A DNA stretch of 64,000 bases from JBFONV01 sp040779335 (GCA_040779335.1 JBFONV010000005.1:124001-188000); one strand, 5' to 3'; positions 36,457 to 46,152 are shown, counted from the first letter of the stretch. Numbers and translations: made by a program. The notes: generated by a model from the letters alone, not told the origin.

Positions 36457-37509
36457 CTAACCTAAATACTTAGATAAAAACGGACCTAAAAACTGACTCA
36501 GTTTTAATGGCAATTTTTGCCATAAACCAATAAAAAGTTTGTATTTAGGGTTGTTAGGACTCAAATTAGGCAAAGCTTCTGCGTTGACTAAATGATAATA
36601 GTAAAATAAAGACTGAGGTTCCATTCCCCAATTTTTCTTATATTTATAGGGGCCACTGTCATTTTTGCTTCGGCCAAAATCAAACCATTTACAGGCCTTT
36701 TTTTGCGCATGACACATAACTTGATAATACATAAAATCAGCACTTTTCAGGCTTCTTGCCCCCTCATTACCACCACCATAATAAGGTAAAACCTGATCTT
36801 TAAAATAAAAATTCATAACAGCATTTGAGGGATTATGTGCACTATCAAAAATGACTGCAACGTCGACATCTTTACCAAATATCGAGATTAATTGATCAAA
36901 ATATTTGCGGTTAAAGATAGGTGTTCCTAAATTGCGATAACTTTCAGACAACAAATTATAGAATACGTCGACATTGCGATTTTGTCCGGTGTTTATTTCA
37001 CATGACAGTCCATTCTTCAAGGAGTGTCGAATAACCGCACGTTGTTTCTTTTTAACATTAGCCAGTATTTTTTCGTCATCTTCCGCTATTTCACAACCAA
37101 AAGTGCTATGTGCTTGTTTTAGCAATAACGATGAATTTTGCTGGGTTTTATACCTCAGTTCTAAGTAATCAACGCTTAACTTTTCGGCAAGTTCACAGGC
37201 ATGCTGCTCTAATGCTCGGGATATGTCTTCTGAATCAGCAATAGCACCGCCATAAACACAAAAAGGCGTTGAAATCAGCGCATGACCAAATAATGCACTT
37301 TTCACTTCGACTAGAGGTAAAACACCGCAAATTAGGCCTTCATTTTCTGCATATAAAAAGTAACAAGGATGTGCAAAGCTCTGCTGAATAACGTCTTGCC
37401 AGCCACTTAAGTGAAAGAAAGTCCCTTGTTGATGTGCTTTGACATACGCATCCCAAGAGTCGCTCATTTCACCATTTAATGTTTTTATCTGATATTTATT
37501 ATTCAACAT
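36457..37509 (-). CDS. FemAB-related XrtA/PEP-CTERM system protein
   Basis: The 350-residue double-GNAT (FemAB-like) protein has SWDAYVKAHQQGTFFHLSGW near 18-37, KKKQRAVIRHSLKNG near 153, YRNLGTPIFNRKYFDQL near 189 and FDFGRSKNDSGPYKYKKNWG near 297. The FGRS--N-G-Y-FK-NWG block is the hallmark of TIGR03019. FemAB relatives add amino acids from aminoacyl-tRNA to acceptors, but the XrtA version has no proven reaction. It is the second acyltransferase of this fold type in the window (compare 3172). It starts 1 nt after the deacetylase stop. Confidence 0.9.
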   Translation of the reverse strand: MLNNKYQIKTLNGEMSDSWDAYVKAHQQGTFFHLSGWQDVIQQSFAHPCYFLYAENEGLICGVLPLVEVKSALFGHALISTPFCVYGGAIADSEDISRALEQHACELAEKLSVDYLELRYKTQQNSSLLLKQAHSTFGCEIAEDDEKILANVKKKQRAVIRHSLKNGLSCEINTGQNRNVDVFYNLLSESYRNLGTPIFNRKYFDQLISIFGKDVDVAVIFDSAHNPSNAVMNFYFKDQVLPYYGGGNEGARSLKSADFMYYQVMCHAQKKACKWFDFGRSKNDSGPYKYKKNWGMEPQSLFYYYHLVNAEALPNLSPNNPKYKLFIGLWQKLPLKLSQFLGPFLSKYLG

Positions 37510-37510
37510 A

Positions 37511-38347
37511 TTATTTTTCTTGATTCGCTGACTTTAAATACACGTTTTCCATGGTGTCCCATTGATAATCTTCTAATAATCGGACTATCTTACCCTCCAT
37601 TTGGGCGAGATTTAGATAATGACGAAGTTTGGATTTCAGCGAAGCACCTGCCACTTTCGGTTGTGCCGGATCAATTTCCCACGGATGAAAATAGAAACTG
37701 TAAGGTTGCTTTTCTGTCTTTAAGTAGTTATCGATGCGTTTCTTAGATAGCCAATAAGGATAAAGACGAAAATAGCCGCCTCCGCCAATACCAGTATTCT
37801 TATCATTCTTGCGAATGGTTGGTACCGGGATTTCTATGATACCTTCATCACGTTGATAAACAAACCTAGGCCATGAAGGAACGCCATATAAATCATGTTC
37901 TATCGGATAGGTACTCGAGCTGTATTTAAAGCCTAAATCTACCAAAATCTCATAAATCCAAGTATTAGAATCATTAACCGAAAAACTCGGCGCACGATAG
38001 CCAATAATTGCCTTACCAGAAGCTTGTTCAAGTTCAGATTTACTGCGACTAACATCGTCACGAAACTGAGCTGGCGTCATGCCGATAGCGCGCTGATGAG
38101 AATAGCCATGGCTCGCTAATTCATGCCCCTGTTCAACAATAGCTTTAATGAGTGCCGGACAACGTTTCGCCACCCAGCCTAAGACGAAAAAAGTGCTTTT
38201 AATATCGTGCTGTGAAAACAGCTCCAGTAATCGATAGGTATTGTGCTCGACTCTTAAGGGTAAACTATCCCAATCATTTGCTTTGATCACATTTTCAAAT
38301 GCAGATACGTGAAAATAATCTTCAACATCGACCGTCATTGCATTCAT
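37511..38347 (-). CDS. XrtA system polysaccharide deacetylase
   Basis: About 278 residues from the ATG at 38347. Earlier in-frame ATGs at 38386 and 38362 exist, but family members begin MNA-TVDVEDYFHV as here. The first residues are the metal-binding TVDVEDYFHVSAFE. FFVLGWVAKR near 54, HELASHGYSHQ near 74 (His pair) and GYRAPSFSV near 113 follow. The C-terminal DUF3473 region has YFRLYPYW and YFHPWEID near 217. Matches TIGR03006. It removes acetyl groups from the EPS or its precursor. It lies between manB and the FemAB gene. Confidence 0.9.
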   Translation of the reverse strand: MNAMTVDVEDYFHVSAFENVIKANDWDSLPLRVEHNTYRLLELFSQHDIKSTFFVLGWVAKRCPALIKAIVEQGHELASHGYSHQRAIGMTPAQFRDDVSRSKSELEQASGKAIIGYRAPSFSVNDSNTWIYEILVDLGFKYSSSTYPIEHDLYGVPSWPRFVYQRDEGIIEIPVPTIRKNDKNTGIGGGGYFRLYPYWLSKKRIDNYLKTEKQPYSFYFHPWEIDPAQPKVAGASLKSKLRHYLNLAQMEGKIVRLLEDYQWDTMENVYLKSANQEK

Positions 38348-38395
38348 TATTTCTTTTGTCATATTCTTAATTATCTTCCAATGCATTGGCTAACT

Positions 38396-38417
38396 TTCGC
38401 TTATTAAGCCAAGCGAA
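38396..38417. other. Small hairpin in the manB-deacetylase gap
   Basis: TTCGCTT/AAGCGAA (7 bp, 8-nt loop) lies in the 65-105-nt gap between the manB stop and the deacetylase start. There is no T-run, so it is at most a weak attenuator or mRNA stabiliser. Confidence 0.3.
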
Positions 38418-38452
38418 TTATTTGCTAAGCTAAGAATTGAAAGTGCTGAAAT

Positions 38453-39826
38453 TTATTTGTTCACGTCTTCGATGAATTTAAGTAACTCAGCGGTTTTACT
38501 TTTCATTAATGCATCATCTTCTACAGACTCTACATTAACGCGTAGTAAGGGTTCAGTATTCGACATGCGAATATTAAAGCGCCAGCCTTCAAAGCGAAAA
38601 GACAAGCCGTCTACATATTCTTTCTGCACAGCCAGATTTCCATATTTTTCTTCAATAGCGTTTAATACGATATTTGCATCGGCTACAGTTTTATTGATTT
38701 CACCTGAGGATGGATATTGGCGTATACGTTGCTCGACAAGTGTCGATAACGATGTTCCCTTTTTACTAATTAGCTCTGCAACTAATAGCCAAGGGATCAT
38801 ACCACTGTCGCAGTAATTGAAATCTCTAAAATAATGATGGGCACTCATTTCGCCGCCATAGATTGCGTTTTCAGCGCGCATCCGTTCTTTAATAAAGGCA
38901 TGGCCGGTTTTACTTTGAATGGCGATACCATTATTTTTTTCTACAATATCAACGGTATTATATACTAGTCGAGGATCGTGGATTATTTTTTCACCAGGCT
39001 TTTGCTTTAAGAAGGCTTCGGCTAGCAAACCAACAATATAATAACCTTCAATAAAATCACCATTTTCATCGAACAAAAAACAACGATCAAAATCACCGTC
39101 CCATGCAATACCAAAATCCGCGTGATTAGCAATAACAGCGTCACTGGTGACCTGTCGATTTTCCACCAATAATGGATTAGGGATACCGTTGGGGAAATTT
39201 CCGTCAGGTTCATGATGAATTTTTATAAACTCGATGTTAACCTGCAGCTGCTTAAACTGGTTTTCTATGGCGTCAATAACGTGCCCTGCAGCACCATTAC
39301 CAGCATTAACAACCAGTTTTAATGGTTTTAACGCACTAACATCGATGTAAGTTAGCAAATGTTCAATGTAATCAGACAGTGTCGATAGAGGTTGGCATTT
39401 ACCGCGAACATCAAACGTTTCAAATTGCTCACTCTCAGCAAGTTTTTTGATCTCAAGTAAACCAGTGTCACCACTTATCGGTTTACTCTGTTCACGCACC
39501 AATTTCATGCCATTATAGTTTTTAGGATTATGGCTAGCAGTAACAACAATGCCGCCATCGACATTTAAATGCGCAGTAGCAAAATAAATCTCCTCGGTAC
39601 CACACAATCCTATATCAATAACATCGCAACCAGCATCCATAATACCTGATGCTAACGCTGATTTAAGTTCAGGCGTAGACAGGCGAATATCACCGCCGAT
39701 AACAACAGTTTTTGCTTTTAAATATTGCGCAAATGCACGACCAATACGATAAGCGATAGCTTCATTAAGCTCTTCACCCAAAGCGCCGCGAATATCATAC
39801 GCTTTAAAACAACTCAGTTCGCTCAC
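38453..39826 (-). CDS. manB: Phosphomannomutase (CpsG/ManB type)
   Basis: The 457-residue alpha-D-phosphohexomutase has VVTASHNPKNYNGMK near 93-107 (phosphoserine in SHN), WDGDFDRCFLFDENGDF near 240 (Mg-binding DGDxDR), GGEMSAHHYFRD near 320 (sugar specificity loop) and RMSNTEPLLRVNVES near 420 (phosphate-binding). It converts mannose-6-P to mannose-1-P for the next enzyme, ManC. Four nt overlap the manC stop, so the two are coupled. This supports mannose or a GDP-mannose derivative in the EPS. Confidence 0.92.
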   Translation of the reverse strand: MSELSCFKAYDIRGALGEELNEAIAYRIGRAFAQYLKAKTVVIGGDIRLSTPELKSALASGIMDAGCDVIDIGLCGTEEIYFATAHLNVDGGIVVTASHNPKNYNGMKLVREQSKPISGDTGLLEIKKLAESEQFETFDVRGKCQPLSTLSDYIEHLLTYIDVSALKPLKLVVNAGNGAAGHVIDAIENQFKQLQVNIEFIKIHHEPDGNFPNGIPNPLLVENRQVTSDAVIANHADFGIAWDGDFDRCFLFDENGDFIEGYYIVGLLAEAFLKQKPGEKIIHDPRLVYNTVDIVEKNNGIAIQSKTGHAFIKERMRAENAIYGGEMSAHHYFRDFNYCDSGMIPWLLVAELISKKGTSLSTLVEQRIRQYPSSGEINKTVADANIVLNAIEEKYGNLAVQKEYVDGLSFRFEGWRFNIRMSNTEPLLRVNVESVEDDALMKSKTAELLKFIEDVNK

Positions 39827-41250
39827 TTGTTGCTCCGCCCATATTTATCTTCAAACCTAACGATGTCGTCTTCACCTAAATAGGCACCAGACTGTACTTC
39901 AATAAGTTCTAACGGCACTTTTCCTGGGTTTTCAAGACTATGAACAATACCGATTGGAATATAGGTAGACTCGTTTTCCGCCAATAAAAACTCTTTATCG
40001 CCATTGCGTACCTTTGCCGTGCCAGAGACTACAATCCAATGTTCAGCCCGGTGATGGTGCATCTGCACAGATAACTTAGCACCAGGTTTTACCGTGATAC
40101 GTTTAACTTGGAAGCGTTCACCTGTATCGACAGAATCAAATTTACCCCATGGACGATAAATTTCGCGGTGATGAAGGTATTCGCTGCGATTTGCTGACTT
40201 TAATTGCTCGACGATAGCCTTGACATTTTGCACGTCATCTTTATTCGCCACCAGCAATGCGTCTGGTGTATCAACGATAACAATATTATTTAGCCCAATA
40301 GCGCTAACTAATCGATCTGAAGAATACAAATAACTGTCAGTGACTGATTCAGTAATTACATCGCCGCGTATCGCGTTATTGTCATGATTTTTGCTCGTTT
40401 CTTCCCAGAGCGAAGACCAAGAACCGACATCACTCCACCCTGCATCCAAAGGAACAACCACAGCATTTTTAGTATGCTCCATGACAGCATAATCAACAGA
40501 TTCGTCTGGGCATGCACTAAACGCCTGCGTATTAATTCGTGTAAAATCTAAATCATTATTGGTATCTTTAATGGCCAATGCGCAAGCTTCATAAATATCG
40601 GGTCGAAAAGCCTTCAATTCAGCTAGATATTGACTAGCCTTAAAGACAAACATGCCGCTATTCCAATAATACTCGCCTGATGCTAGATATTTCGCCGCAG
40701 TATCATGATCAGGCTTTTCAACAAATTGGTTAACTTTATAAGTTTCATCCATCTGAGCGAGTTCATTACCACGTTTAATATAACCATAGCCAGTATGAGC
40801 CTGTGTAGGGACTATACCAAAGGTCACTAATAAATCTTTCGAGGCTAACTCATAGGCGCGTTTTGCATCTGTTTGAAACTGTTCAACATTGGCTATATTG
40901 TGATCGGATGCTAAAACCAACAGTATCGCATGTTCATTTTCAGCTAACGCAGTAAAGGCAGCTAAAGCGATTGCTGGCGCAGTATTTCTACCTATTGGTT
41001 CTAATAATATGGCATGAGGGGTGACGTTTATCTCTCGAGATTGCTCTGCAACAATAAAGCGATGCTCTTCGTTGCAAATAAAAATAGGCGCTTTAGTGCT
41101 TTCAGGCAATCTTGCTAGCGTATTTTGCATCATGCTTTGTTCATCAACTAAGCCGATAAATTGTTTCGGGTGCTGTTTTCTGGATAACGGCCACAAACGC
41201 GTACCACTTCCGCCACACAAAATCACCGGATAACAATGAGATAAAGACAT
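39823..41250 (-). CDS. manC: Mannose-1-phosphate guanylyltransferase/mannose-6-phosphate isomerase
   Basis: The 475-residue bifunctional enzyme has the nucleotidyltransferase signature VILCGGSGTRLWPLSR (9-24), FVEKPD near 170, YYWNSGMFVFKAS near 188 and WSDVGSWSSLWE near 268. It also has a C-terminal cupin domain with RPWGKFDSV near 359, QMHHHRAEHWIVVSG near 390 (metal His residues) and YIPIGIVHSLENPG near 426. It makes GDP-mannose. No gmd or other GDP-mannose-modifying gene is in the window, so mannose itself or a modification encoded elsewhere is expected. Confidence 0.94.
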   Translation of the reverse strand: MSLSHCYPVILCGGSGTRLWPLSRKQHPKQFIGLVDEQSMMQNTLARLPESTKAPIFICNEEHRFIVAEQSREINVTPHAILLEPIGRNTAPAIALAAFTALAENEHAILLVLASDHNIANVEQFQTDAKRAYELASKDLLVTFGIVPTQAHTGYGYIKRGNELAQMDETYKVNQFVEKPDHDTAAKYLASGEYYWNSGMFVFKASQYLAELKAFRPDIYEACALAIKDTNNDLDFTRINTQAFSACPDESVDYAVMEHTKNAVVVPLDAGWSDVGSWSSLWEETSKNHDNNAIRGDVITESVTDSYLYSSDRLVSAIGLNNIVIVDTPDALLVANKDDVQNVKAIVEQLKSANRSEYLHHREIYRPWGKFDSVDTGERFQVKRITVKPGAKLSVQMHHHRAEHWIVVSGTAKVRNGDKEFLLAENESTYIPIGIVHSLENPGKVPLELIEVQSGAYLGEDDIVRFEDKYGRSNK

Positions 41251-41299
41251 TCTGACTCCCTAAATTAATGCAAATTTTTATTATTGTTGATCATTAAGA

Positions 41300-42703
41300 T
41301 TATCGTCCCTTACCAAATAAAACGATTTCGACCGTCCTAATCAGGATAAGGAGATCCAATAGGAAACTTCTATGCTTTATATAATATAAATCGTATTTTA
41401 ATTTTTCTAAGGAATCTTCTTGAGTGGCGCCATAAGGATATTTCAGTTGAGCCCAACCAGTTAAACCAGGTTTAACATTATGTCGCTCATTGTAATATGG
41501 AATAGTTTTAATTAAGTCTTGAACAAATTCAGGTCGTTCAGGGCGTGGGCCAACAAAGCCCATGTCGCCACGCATCACATTATAAATTTGCGGCAATTCG
41601 TCAATACGATATTTTCTGATGAATTTACCAATTTTAGTGGTGCGATCATCATTTTTTTGTGCCATTTGCGCGCCGTCCTTTTCTGCATCTAGACGCATAC
41701 TTCTAAATTTAATAATGTTAAACGCCTGTCCGTCTAGACCAACACGCTCCTGAAAATAAAAAATTGGCGCGCTAAGCCCTTCGTCTAATTTAACTAAAAT
41801 GACTGTAATTAACATGATCGGCCATGTAAAAAGAAACAAGAAAAAGGCCATTGACGCATTAAAGATCCAATCTAAAGTGTTTCTTAAATGATTCGAAGAA
41901 GCAAAGCCATTTGAATAGATAACCCAACTCGGATAAATAAGATTTACTGCAATCTGACCGGTTTCCCTTTCAATAAAATCTAAAATTTCAGTGACTTCAA
42001 CGCCACGTATTTTACAGGCAAATAATTCATCTACCGGCAAATTATCACGACGCTCATCACTGGCAACAACGATTTCATCAATATCATGTTCTAAAGCATA
42101 ATTAACCAAGGAACCATCTAAATCGATTCGATTTTCATTAAGAATACCGTTTTCTAGATCACCATTCATCACTACAAAGCCGTGCATAAAAAAACCTTGC
42201 CGATCGACATCTCTTCGCATTCTTTTTTCTATGATTGACGCGCGTTCCCCTGCCCCTAAGACCAAAACGTTACGCTTATTAAAACCAAAAAAATCGACTT
42301 GTAAAGTAAAGTATCGAAACATACTTGCGATAAAAAAACTTAAAAGTGACGCCATCGCTAACAGTTCTATTGGTAATGAATTTTGACCATAAAACGGATT
42401 GCCCAGCGTTAAAATAAAGAAGCCAATAGCAACCGCTACTAATAATCGCCGAACAACACCACGAAAGCTTTCTCGCAATTTAGAGTTATATAAGCCCAAA
42501 GCCAAAGAAGAGAGTTGCACCACAAAAGCAAAGACTATCGCATACACAAATAAAACATTACTAGGGATAACGCGATGTTCAATAAATGAAAGCAAATCAT
42601 TTACATAAAGAGTTAATAAAAATGCACCCGCAAAAAAAACCAGTTCGATTAAAACTAGTGACTTGCTACCCGATGACAAATTACGAAATTTAGGGCTAGA
42701 CAT
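41300..42703 (-). CDS. XrtA system initiating sugar transferase (TIGR03013 type)
   Basis: About 467 residues from the ATG at 42703, which has AAAAGGAAA upstream and gives the usual family length. An in-frame ATG at 42799 would add 32 atypical residues. It has four to five membrane segments, a central Rossmann-like domain (VLVLGAGERASIIEKRM near 145), a further membrane segment and a C-terminal bacterial sugar transferase domain: KFRSM, KYRIDELPQIYNVMRGDMGFVGPRPERPEF (in two parts near 360-390) and KPGLTGWAQLKYPYG. It transfers the first sugar-phosphate to undecaprenyl phosphate. It is the first gene of the minus block. Confidence 0.92.
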   Translation of the reverse strand: MSSPKFRNLSSGSKSLVLIELVFFAGAFLLTLYVNDLLSFIEHRVIPSNVLFVYAIVFAFVVQLSSLALGLYNSKLRESFRGVVRRLLVAVAIGFFILTLGNPFYGQNSLPIELLAMASLLSFFIASMFRYFTLQVDFFGFNKRNVLVLGAGERASIIEKRMRRDVDRQGFFMHGFVVMNGDLENGILNENRIDLDGSLVNYALEHDIDEIVVASDERRDNLPVDELFACKIRGVEVTEILDFIERETGQIAVNLIYPSWVIYSNGFASSNHLRNTLDWIFNASMAFFLFLFTWPIMLITVILVKLDEGLSAPIFYFQERVGLDGQAFNIIKFRSMRLDAEKDGAQMAQKNDDRTTKIGKFIRKYRIDELPQIYNVMRGDMGFVGPRPERPEFVQDLIKTIPYYNERHNVKPGLTGWAQLKYPYGATQEDSLEKLKYDLYYIKHRSFLLDLLILIRTVEIVLFGKGR

Positions 42704-42927
42704 AACGAATGAAAATTTCCTTTTATAATATACAGTGCCGATAGATTTCGGTATCGCGATATTAGAAATCATCGCTCGCAAATTGTAAAGAAAAGCCACT
42801 TAAAAGTCATTTTATTCACAAACTAAATATTAGTTATTAAAAAATGTGCATCATTTGTAAAAATCTAATAGAATCTGTTAGCTTATAATAAATCTAATTA
42901 TTCAGTTGTAATAAACAGGTGTGGACC
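42704..42927. promoter_or_regulatory. Divergent promoter region of the two EPS operons
   Basis: The 224-nt spacer separates the minus-strand biosynthesis block from the plus-strand export block. On the plus strand a perfect TATAAT lies at 42884-42889 with a poor -35. A near-palindrome around AACTAAATATTAGTT lies near 42820-42835. No sigma-54 pair was found here. Confidence 0.45.
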
Positions 42928-43566
42928 ATGGAAAATCGTTTTATTAACAAAATGAAAATAGTAGTACTCTTTTTAGCTGCGCAAATGCTGTTCAGCGGAT
43001 GCAGTACATCAACATTACCGACCGCGAAGTTGCATCAATCTACAACTGTCGATGTCGATTCGTACAAATACCTTATTGGTGCAGGCGATGTGCTCAATAT
43101 CTTTGTTTGGCGAAATCCAGAAGTTTCCGGCTCATTTGTCGTTAGGCCTGATGGAATGATTACCACATCTTTAGTCGAAGACATTCCGGTATCAGGGAAA
43201 ACTCCCACAGAATTGGCGAGATCAATAGAAAAGATTTTAGCGACATATTTACGAGATCCAGTCGTCACAGTCACGGTTAATAACTTTGTTGGCCCCTTTA
43301 GTGAGCAAATCAGAGTTATTGGTGAGGCCTCAGAACCTAAATCAATAAATTACATTCAGCACATGACGTTACTGGATGTAATGATTCAGGTAGGAGGCCT
43401 AACTGAATTTGCTGACGGTAATGACGCAGTATTAGTTAGAATCGAGAATGGTACTCAGAAGCAATATGATATTTTCATCGAAGACTTGCTCAAAGATGGT
43501 GAAATAATGGCAAATGTCGACATGTTACCTGGTGATATCATTATCATTCCTGAAGCATGGTTCTAG
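42928..43566 (+). CDS. XrtA system polysaccharide export lipoprotein (Wza-like)
   Basis: 212 residues from the ATG at 42928, which has AGGTG 7 nt upstream. A GTG at 42919 would overlap that site. It has a lipoprotein signal with lipobox LFSGC near 24-28. The Poly_export domain starts YLIGAGDVLNIFVWRNPEVSG near 48 and includes RPDGMITTSLVEDIPVSGKT and LRDPVVTVTV near 105. A SLBB segment follows with VIGEASEPKSINYIQHMTLLDVMIQVGG. Shorter than Wza and of the TIGR03027 type. It forms part of the outer-membrane exit with the barrel at 46115. Confidence 0.92.
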   Translation: MENRFINKMKIVVLFLAAQMLFSGCSTSTLPTAKLHQSTTVDVDSYKYLIGAGDVLNIFVWRNPEVSGSFVVRPDGMITTSLVEDIPVSGKTPTELARSIEKILATYLRDPVVTVTVNNFVGPFSEQIRVIGEASEPKSINYIQHMTLLDVMIQVGGLTEFADGNDAVLVRIENGTQKQYDIFIEDLLKDGEIMANVDMLPGDIIIIPEAWF

Positions 43567-43672
43567 ATTTAGGATTTAATAGATTGATTGTTATAATGTC
43601 TGCACAACTTTATGGGATGTACAGGCATTACATCGCTAGATATTAACAGCACGCATTTACAAGAGGTTTTGA

Positions 43673-45259
43673 ATGCAAGAAGTACTTGAACAGATAATAG
43701 ATTATCTCAAAGGGATTTGGATAAAACGCCGATATATTATTATTTCGACATGGCTTATCTGTCCGCTTGGTTGGTATTTTGTCGCTGCTATGCCAAATGT
43801 ATTTGAATCTAATGCAAGAGTTTATGTTGATACTCAATCACTGTTGCGCCCTTTACTTCGTGGTTTGACGGTTGAAACAAATCCAGATATACAGATCAGG
43901 TTAATGGTTAAAACTCTATTGAGTCGTCCAAATTTAGAACGTATTTCTCGAATGACCGATTTAGATGTACAAGCTAATAACAGCGAGCAATACGAAGCTA
44001 TTATTAATCGCTTAAAATCTGATTTAAAGATATCCACTGCCGGACGAGAAAATATTTATTCTTTATCTATTGAAGATAAAGATCCGCAAATGGCTAAAAA
44101 CATAGTCCAGTCCGCCCTAACCGTTTTTATTGAAAATACCTTAGGCGAAACAAGAAATGACTCAGATACCGCACAAAAATTTCTTACTACTCAAATTAAA
44201 GAATATGAAAATCGTTTGACTACAGCTGAAGCAAAATTAACTGATTTTAAACAAAAATATAGTGACATACTCCCAAATCAATCTGGAGGATTCTACAGCC
44301 AGTTAAGCTCTGAAAAAGAGAAACTGAAAGCAATCGAACTGGAGTTGCTAGAAACAAAAACTCGCTTAGATTCAGCAAAAAAACAACTAGAATTTGATTC
44401 TAATTCAGCAACTAACCCTGAAAATAAAATCAAAAATGATAGCTCGATAGAGACAACTTTTGATAGCCGTATAGCAGAGTTAGAGGCAACATTAGACTCT
44501 CTACAACTGCGCTATACCGATATGCACCCAGACGTCAGGGAAGTAAAAAGACGCTTGGAACACTTAAATACGCAACGTAAAGAAGAGATTGAGAAATATA
44601 TTTCAGCCTCAAACGATAGCGATTCTAATTATGCATCAGTGAATCAAAGCCCTGTAATGCAGGAAGTACAAATTCAAGTTAATCGGTTGCAAAATCAAGT
44701 TGCCTCACTGAATGTTCGTGCGGATAGCTACCGAGAACGAGTAAAAGAACTTGAAAGCAAAGTACATACACTACCTGAAATAGAAGCCGAGTTAGTAGCA
44801 CTAAATCGTGGTTACGAAATTACCAAAAGCAAACATGATGAATTATTGAGTCGCAGGGAAACAGCTCAACTTGCTCAGCAGGCAGATCAAACGACAGATA
44901 AAATTCAATTTAGAGTCATTGATCCTCCCCGTGCGGCAACAAAGCCCTCTGGTCCGAAACGTTATGTGCTATTTAGCGTTGTCACTATACTAGGCATTGG
45001 TGTTGGCGTAGGCTTGTCTTTATTGATGAGTCAACTTAGTCCAATTGTAACTTCAAGTAGCCAATTATCAAAAGCCACAGGCATCCCTATTTTCGGTATG
45101 GTGTCCGCCAACGAAAACCTAGGTTTGCAACGCTGGCACAAACGGAAAACGATTATTTTTATGATTTCTAATGCAGTACTTATCTTCATATTAATGCTTT
45201 TTATCAGCTACTTTATGTTTCCTAATTTGATCCAAGTTCCATTACAAAGGATATTTTAA
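43673..45259 (+). CDS. XrtA system chain-length determinant (Wzz/GNVR type)
   Basis: The 528-residue protein has membrane helices near 24-44 and at the C-terminus (about 432-452 and 497-520). The long periplasmic part between them is mainly coiled coil (about 165-240 and 275-395), with the Pro-rich IDPPRAATKPSGPKR segment near 417 just before the membrane. This is the TIGR03007 layout. It sets polymer length and partners the tyrosine autokinase encoded 2 nt downstream. The 106-nt gap upstream contains a TATAAT near 43592, so an internal promoter is possible. Confidence 0.92.
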   Translation: MQEVLEQIIDYLKGIWIKRRYIIISTWLICPLGWYFVAAMPNVFESNARVYVDTQSLLRPLLRGLTVETNPDIQIRLMVKTLLSRPNLERISRMTDLDVQANNSEQYEAIINRLKSDLKISTAGRENIYSLSIEDKDPQMAKNIVQSALTVFIENTLGETRNDSDTAQKFLTTQIKEYENRLTTAEAKLTDFKQKYSDILPNQSGGFYSQLSSEKEKLKAIELELLETKTRLDSAKKQLEFDSNSATNPENKIKNDSSIETTFDSRIAELEATLDSLQLRYTDMHPDVREVKRRLEHLNTQRKEEIEKYISASNDSDSNYASVNQSPVMQEVQIQVNRLQNQVASLNVRADSYRERVKELESKVHTLPEIEAELVALNRGYEITKSKHDELLSRRETAQLAQQADQTTDKIQFRVIDPPRAATKPSGPKRYVLFSVVTILGIGVGVGLSLLMSQLSPIVTSSSQLSKATGIPIFGMVSANENLGLQRWHKRKTIIFMISNAVLIFILMLFISYFMFPNLIQVPLQRIF

Positions 45260-45261
45260 TT

Positions 45262-46152
45262 ATGAGTACCATTGAAAAAGCATTAGCGAAGCAAAAACAG
45301 GCCTCGCTTGATAAAAAGACTCAAGATGACGAGCCTAGTGAAACAATGGTTCATACCAAAAGCGACAATCCCGTCAATAATAACAATCATCTAAGTTCTC
45401 AACATGAATCAAATAAATCAAAGATTATACTTGATGGGGAAAATCTATTAAGCCGTGGCTACATGTTCGATGCAGGCACAAGAAAAGTTACTCAAGAAGA
45501 GTTTCGTCAGATAAAAAGAAAACTCTTAAACAACGCCTTTGGACCTGCATCTAAAACTTTGGACAACAGTAACTTAGTCATGGTTAGCAGCTCGAACCCA
45601 AATGAAGGGAAAACCTTTGTTTCTATAAATTTGGCATTGAGTATTGCTCTCGAGCAGGATAAAACAGTGCTGCTAGTTGATGCGGATGTACTGCGTCCAA
45701 GTTTAAATAGAGAGCTCGGGTTTGAAACAGATAAAGGGTTATTAGAATACTTGTTGTCAGAAGTGGACTCAGTTAGTGACGTTATTTATAGTACCAACAT
45801 AGAAAACCTTAAAATTATCCCTTCAGGTGCACCGCATCACCTGACCAATGAGCTTTTAGCCAGTAATAGAATGGCTGAACTAGCCAGAGAACTTGCTGCA
45901 CGTTACCCTGATCGAATAGTAATATTTGATTGCCCACCAATTCTCGGAATAACTGAAACACCAGTTTTATCTAATTTAATGGGGCAAGCAGTAATAGTTG
46001 TCGAAGAGTCAAAAACAAAAATAGATGATGTAAAAAAGGCGGCTAGTTTGCTAAATGAAGATATGGCGATTGGTTTGGTTATGAATAAAACGCTAAAATC
46101 AACTAAGGATTTGTATGGCTATTATGGCTATGGATACGGCTCGAAAGCATAA
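45262..46152 (+). CDS. XrtA-associated tyrosine autokinase
   Basis: The 296-residue BY-kinase has a charged linker at 1-80, Walker A SSSNPNEGKTF (109-119), Walker A' LLVDADVLRP (137-146) and Walker B VIFDCPP near 221. Its Tyr-rich tail, YGYYGYGYG (about 285-293), is the autophosphorylation site. It matches TIGR03018. The P-loop has Asn where many relatives have Gly (PGEGKT), while the Lys and Thr are kept. It acts with the chain-length protein to control polymerisation. The last 38 nt, encoding the Tyr tail, are also the start of the next gene in another frame. Confidence 0.9.
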   Translation: MSTIEKALAKQKQASLDKKTQDDEPSETMVHTKSDNPVNNNNHLSSQHESNKSKIILDGENLLSRGYMFDAGTRKVTQEEFRQIKRKLLNNAFGPASKTLDNSNLVMVSSSNPNEGKTFVSINLALSIALEQDKTVLLVDADVLRPSLNRELGFETDKGLLEYLLSEVDSVSDVIYSTNIENLKIIPSGAPHHLTNELLASNRMAELARELAARYPDRIVIFDCPPILGITETPVLSNLMGQAVIVVEESKTKIDDVKKAASLLNEDMAIGLVMNKTLKSTKDLYGYYGYGYGSKA

